DNA of 64,000 bases from Auanema rhodensis (lineage: Eukaryota; Nematoda; Chromadorea; Rhabditida; Rhabditidae). The notes under the pieces were generated by a model. That model was given only the letters and a program-made list of their open reading frames with translations, was not told where the DNA came from and did not search any database. Below are positions 61,231-64,000 of the stretch, piece by piece; position 1 is the first letter of the stretch, and every line of letters begins with the position of its first letter. The stretch is taken from positions 2,542,001-2,606,000 of the forward strand of contig OZ059899.1 in assembly GCA_964057225.1 (NCBI GenBank), written 5' to 3'. The position numbers and the translations under genes were made by a program.

Positions 61231-62637
61231 TTAAGCGTTTCTCAATGTAGTATAGTGCATTCGATGCGGATTTTTGAGCTGCGTCGATCTGTGTTATCAG
61301 ATTTGCGCTAGCTTGAAAATGCACCGAGATATCAACTGATATAAGTTCACACTTATATCCTCGATTTTCACCCTGAAGAATTAATTTTTTCGTTGAATAA
61401 CATTGTCCATCGTCTTTGCCTTGAAAAAAGGAATCTGAAAACATCTACTTTTCGCTAAATTATCTTGAAATTTTTCGAAAAAATTTTTGTCAAAATGTTT
61501 TTGGAAGCAATGTTGAGTGTACATGGAAACTCAACATACACTAATGCATCATTTTTCAAACGATCATAACTAATTTTTGTATTAAGCGTTTCTCAATGTA
61601 GTATAGTGCATTCGATGCGGATTTTTAAGCTGCGTCGATCTGTGTTATCAGATTTGCGCTAGCTTAAAAATGCACCAAGATATCAACTGATATAAGTTCA
61701 CACTTATATCCTCGATTTTCACCCTGAAGAATTATTTTTTTCGTTGAATAACGTTGTCCATCGTCTTCGCCTTGAAAAAAGGAATCTAAAAACATCTACT
61801 TTTTGCTAAATTATTTTTAAATTTTTCGAAAAAATTTTTGTCAAAATGTTTTTGGAAGCAATGTTGAGTGTACATGGAAACTCAACATACACTAATGCAT
61901 CATTTTTCAAACGATCATAACTAATTTTTGTATTAAGCGTTTCTCAATGTAGTATAGTGCATTCGATGCGGATTTTTGAGCTGCGTCGATCTGTGTTATC
62001 AGATTTGCGCTAGCTTAAAAATGCACCGAGATATCAACTGATATAAGTTCACACTTATATCCTCGATTTTCACCCTGAAGAATTAATTTTTTCGTTGAAT
62101 AACATTGTCCATCGTCTTTGCCTTGAAAAAAGGAATCTGAAAACATCTACTTTTCGCTAAATTATCTTGAAATTTTTCGAAAAAATTTTTGTCAAAATGT
62201 TTTTGGAAGCAATGTTGAGTGTACATGGAAACTCAACATACACTAATGCATCATTTTTCAAACGATCATAACTAATTTTTGTATTAAGCGTTTCTCAATG
62301 TAGTATAGTGCATTCGATGCGGATTTTTAAGCTGCGTCGATCTGTGTTATCAGATTTGCGCTAGCTTAAAAATGCACCAAGATATCAACTGATATAAGTT
62401 CACACTTATATCCTCGATTTTCACCCTGAAGAATTATTTTTTTCGTTGAATAACGTTGTCCATCGTCTTCGCCTTGAAAAAAGGAATCTAAAAACATCTA
62501 CTTTTTGCTAAATTATTTTTAAATTTTTCGAAAAAATTTTTGTCAAAATGTTTTTGGAAGCAATGTTGAGTGTACATGGAAACTCAACATACACTAATGC
62601 ATCATTTTTCAAACGATCATAACTAATTTTTGTATTG

Positions 62638-63877
62638 AGCGTTTCTCAATGTAGTATAGTGCATTCAATGCGGATTTTTGAGCTGCGTCGATCTGTGTTA
62701 TCAGATTTGCGCTAGCTTAAAAATGCACCGAGATATCAACTGATATAAGTTCACACTTATATCCTCGATTTTCACCCTGAAGAATTATTTTTTTCGTTGA
62801 ATAACATTGTCCATCGTCTTTGCTTTGAAAAACAGAATCTAAAAACATCTACTTTTTGCTAAATTATTTTGAAATTTTTCGAAAAAAGTTTTGTCAAAAT
62901 GTTTTTGGAAGCAATGTTGAGTGTACATGGAAACTCAACATACACTAATGCATCATTTTTCAAACGATCATAACTAATTTTTGTATTAAGCGTTTCTCAA
63001 TGTAGTATAGTGCATTCGATGCGGATTTTTGAGCTGCGTCGATCTGTGTTATCAGATTTGCGCTAGCTTAAAAATGCACCGAGATATCAACTGATATAAG
63101 TTCACACTTATATCCTCGATTTTCACCCTGAAGAATTAATTTTTTCGTTGAATAACATTGTCCATCGTCTTTGCCTTGAAAAACGGAATCTAAAAACATC
63201 TACTTTTCGCTAAATTATTTTGAAATTTTTCGAAAAAATTTTTGTCAAAATGTTTTTGGAAGCAATGTTGAGTGTACATGGAAACTCAACATACACTAAT
63301 GCATCATTTTTCAAACGATCATAACTAATTTTTGTATTAAGCGTTTCTCAATGTAGTATAGTGCATTCGATGCGGATTTTTAAGCTGCGTCGATCTGTGT
63401 TATCAGATTTGCGCTAGCTTAAAAAAGCACCGAGATATCAACTGATATAAGTTCACACTTATATCCTCGATTTTCACCCTGAAGAATTATTTTTTTCGTT
63501 GAATAACATTGTCCATCGTCTTTGCCTTGAAAAACGGAATCTAAAAACATCTACTTTTTGCTAAATTATTTTGAAATTTTTCGAAAAAATTTTTGTCAAA
63601 ATGTTTTTGGAAGCAATGTTGAGTGTACATGGAAACTCAACATACACTAATGCATCATTTTTCAAACGATCATAACTAATTTTTGTATTAAGCCTTTCTC
63701 AATGTAGTATAGTGCATTCGATGCGGATTTTTAAGCTGCGTCGATCTGTGTTATCAGATTTGCGCTAGCTTAAAAATGCACCGAGATATCAACTGATATA
63801 AGTTCACACTTATATCCTCGATTTTCACCCTGAAGAATTAATTTTTTCGTTGAATAACATTGTCCATCGTCTTTGCC
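62638..63877. repeat. Array continuing beyond 31-mer copy B
   Basis: After the TGAGCG hinge at 62631-62640 the sequence continues with TTCAATG and GAGCTG, then monomers 62825 (AAACAG, AAAGTTTTG), 63176 (AAACGG, AAAAAAGCAC) and 63527 (AAACGG, TAAGCC). This matches the order after 58262 and 47381. It shows the original right-hand neighbour of the left parent of the 52459-52487 junction. Confidence 0.8.
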
Positions 63878-64000
63878 TTGAAAAACGGAATCTAAAAACA
63901 TCTACTTTTCGCTGAATTATCTTGAAATTTTTCGAAAAAATTTTTGTCAAAATGTTTTTGGAAGCAATGTTGAGTGTACATGGAAACTCAACATACACTA
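63878..64000. repeat. Partial monomer at the window edge (123 bp)
   Basis: An AAACGG / CGCTGAATTATC monomer is cut by the window end just after the hairpin 1 dyad. The array plainly continues. Confidence 0.97.

Larger units (their letters stand above)
52459..62637. repeat. 31-mer HOR, copy B, shorter by two monomers
   Basis: It matches copy A at +10881 bp up to about 59 kb, and at +10179 bp (29 monomers) from about 61 kb, for example 50891 with 61070. Copy A has 48434, 48785, 49136, 49487, 49838, 50189, 50540 where copy B has only 59315, 59666, 60017, 60368, 60719, so 702 bp differ in number. Copy B also has TAAGCG with AAGGTGCG at 58964 where copy A has CAAGCG with AAGCTGCG at 48083, and an AAAAGG monomer at 59666 where A has AAACAG at 48785. 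Confidence 0.85.
1..64000. repeat. 351-bp satellite DNA array, 182 complete monomers plus a partial one
   Basis: The entire window is head-to-tail copies of one 351-bp, AT-rich unit. Taking the TT(A/G)AAAAATGG motif as the arbitrary start, monomers begin at 1, 352, 702, 1052, 1403, then every 351 bp to 4913, at 5263, 5614, 5965, 6316, 6667, 7018, 7368, 7719, 8070, 8421, 8772, 9123, 9474, 9824, and from there every 351 bp to 63878 without a phase break. All copies share one orientation and nothing interrupts them. Copies differ at a modest number of recurrent sites. The array continues past both window edges, so its total size is unknown. This layout is typical of eukaryotic centromeric or pericentromeric satellites. 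That location is inference, since no flanking DNA or chromosome context is visible. Confidence 0.99.

Noticed and set aside
1-64000. CRISPR array
   Set aside because: The whole 351-bp unit repeats without unique spacers, and no cas-like coding sequence is present.
1-64000. Ribosomal, tRNA or histone tandem gene array
   Set aside because: The unit is 31% GC, only 351 bp, and has no conserved RNA gene, RNA polymerase III box pair or long open frame.
1-64000. Drosophila 1.688 (359-bp) satellite, human alpha satellite or a known beetle satellite
   Set aside because: Length and AT-richness are similar to some insect satellites, but the sequence does not match those I can recall. A database search would be needed to name the family.
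1-64000. Transposon insertion, LTR or target-site duplication within the array
   Set aside because: Monomer phase is unbroken over 64 kb, with all length change explained by five single-base deletions, so nothing foreign is inserted.

Overview
The whole 64 kb window is one uninterrupted tandem satellite DNA array. The monomer is 351 bp (five copies are 350 bp), about 31% GC, always in the same orientation. Counting junctions gives 182 complete monomers in bases 1-63877 (177 x 351 + 5 x 350) and a 123-bp partial monomer at 63878-64000. There is no single-copy flank, transposon insertion, inversion, rRNA/tRNA gene, CRISPR array or credible protein-coding gene. Such arrays are typical of eukaryotic centromeric or pericentromeric heterochromatin. 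The AT-rich monomer of about two nucleosome lengths and the lack of CpG depletion (about 1.3 observed/expected in the first monomer) fit an arthropod, most likely an insect, but the sequence does not identify a species and I do not recognise the satellite family.

Monomers differ by a limited set of shared diagnostic substitutions. These reveal layered higher-order repeats (HORs). From left to right: a 4-mer x2 (1404 bp; 1403-4210); a 6-mer x2 (2105 bp; 4211-8420); mixed monomers with one fresh monomer duplication (9824-10525); a 3-mer x4 (1053 bp; 14387-18598); a 5-mer x2 (1755 bp; 17546-21055); a mixed stretch (21758-25618); a 9-mer (3159 bp) with two full copies and one partial (25619-34393); a 15-mer x2 (5265 bp; 31937-42466); an 8-mer x2 (2808 bp; 41414-47029); and a 31-mer (10881 bp) whose second copy starts inside a chimeric monomer at 52459-52487 and lacks two monomers. 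Blocks overlap because later duplications reused earlier ones.

Variant types are regional. Single-base-shortened monomers occur only in the first 10 kb, and an AAACTG variant only at 15.8-20.0 kb. From 27023 onward a new group appears, with C, A or a CAG change in place of the T of AAATGG and a GCTGAA variant. The right half is built mainly from that group.

Within each monomer the variation is uneven. A block of about 90 bp (bases 71-162 of monomer 1), centred on a perfect 9-bp inverted repeat, is almost unchanged through all copies. A second perfect 9-bp hairpin with a 4-nt loop (269-290) is also almost invariant. Between them lies a longer imperfect stem-loop (201-251) that tolerates more change. 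A motif matching only the 5' half of the CENP-B box lies at 319-335. The most notable results are this internal structure and the readable record of unequal exchange. No gene system was found.
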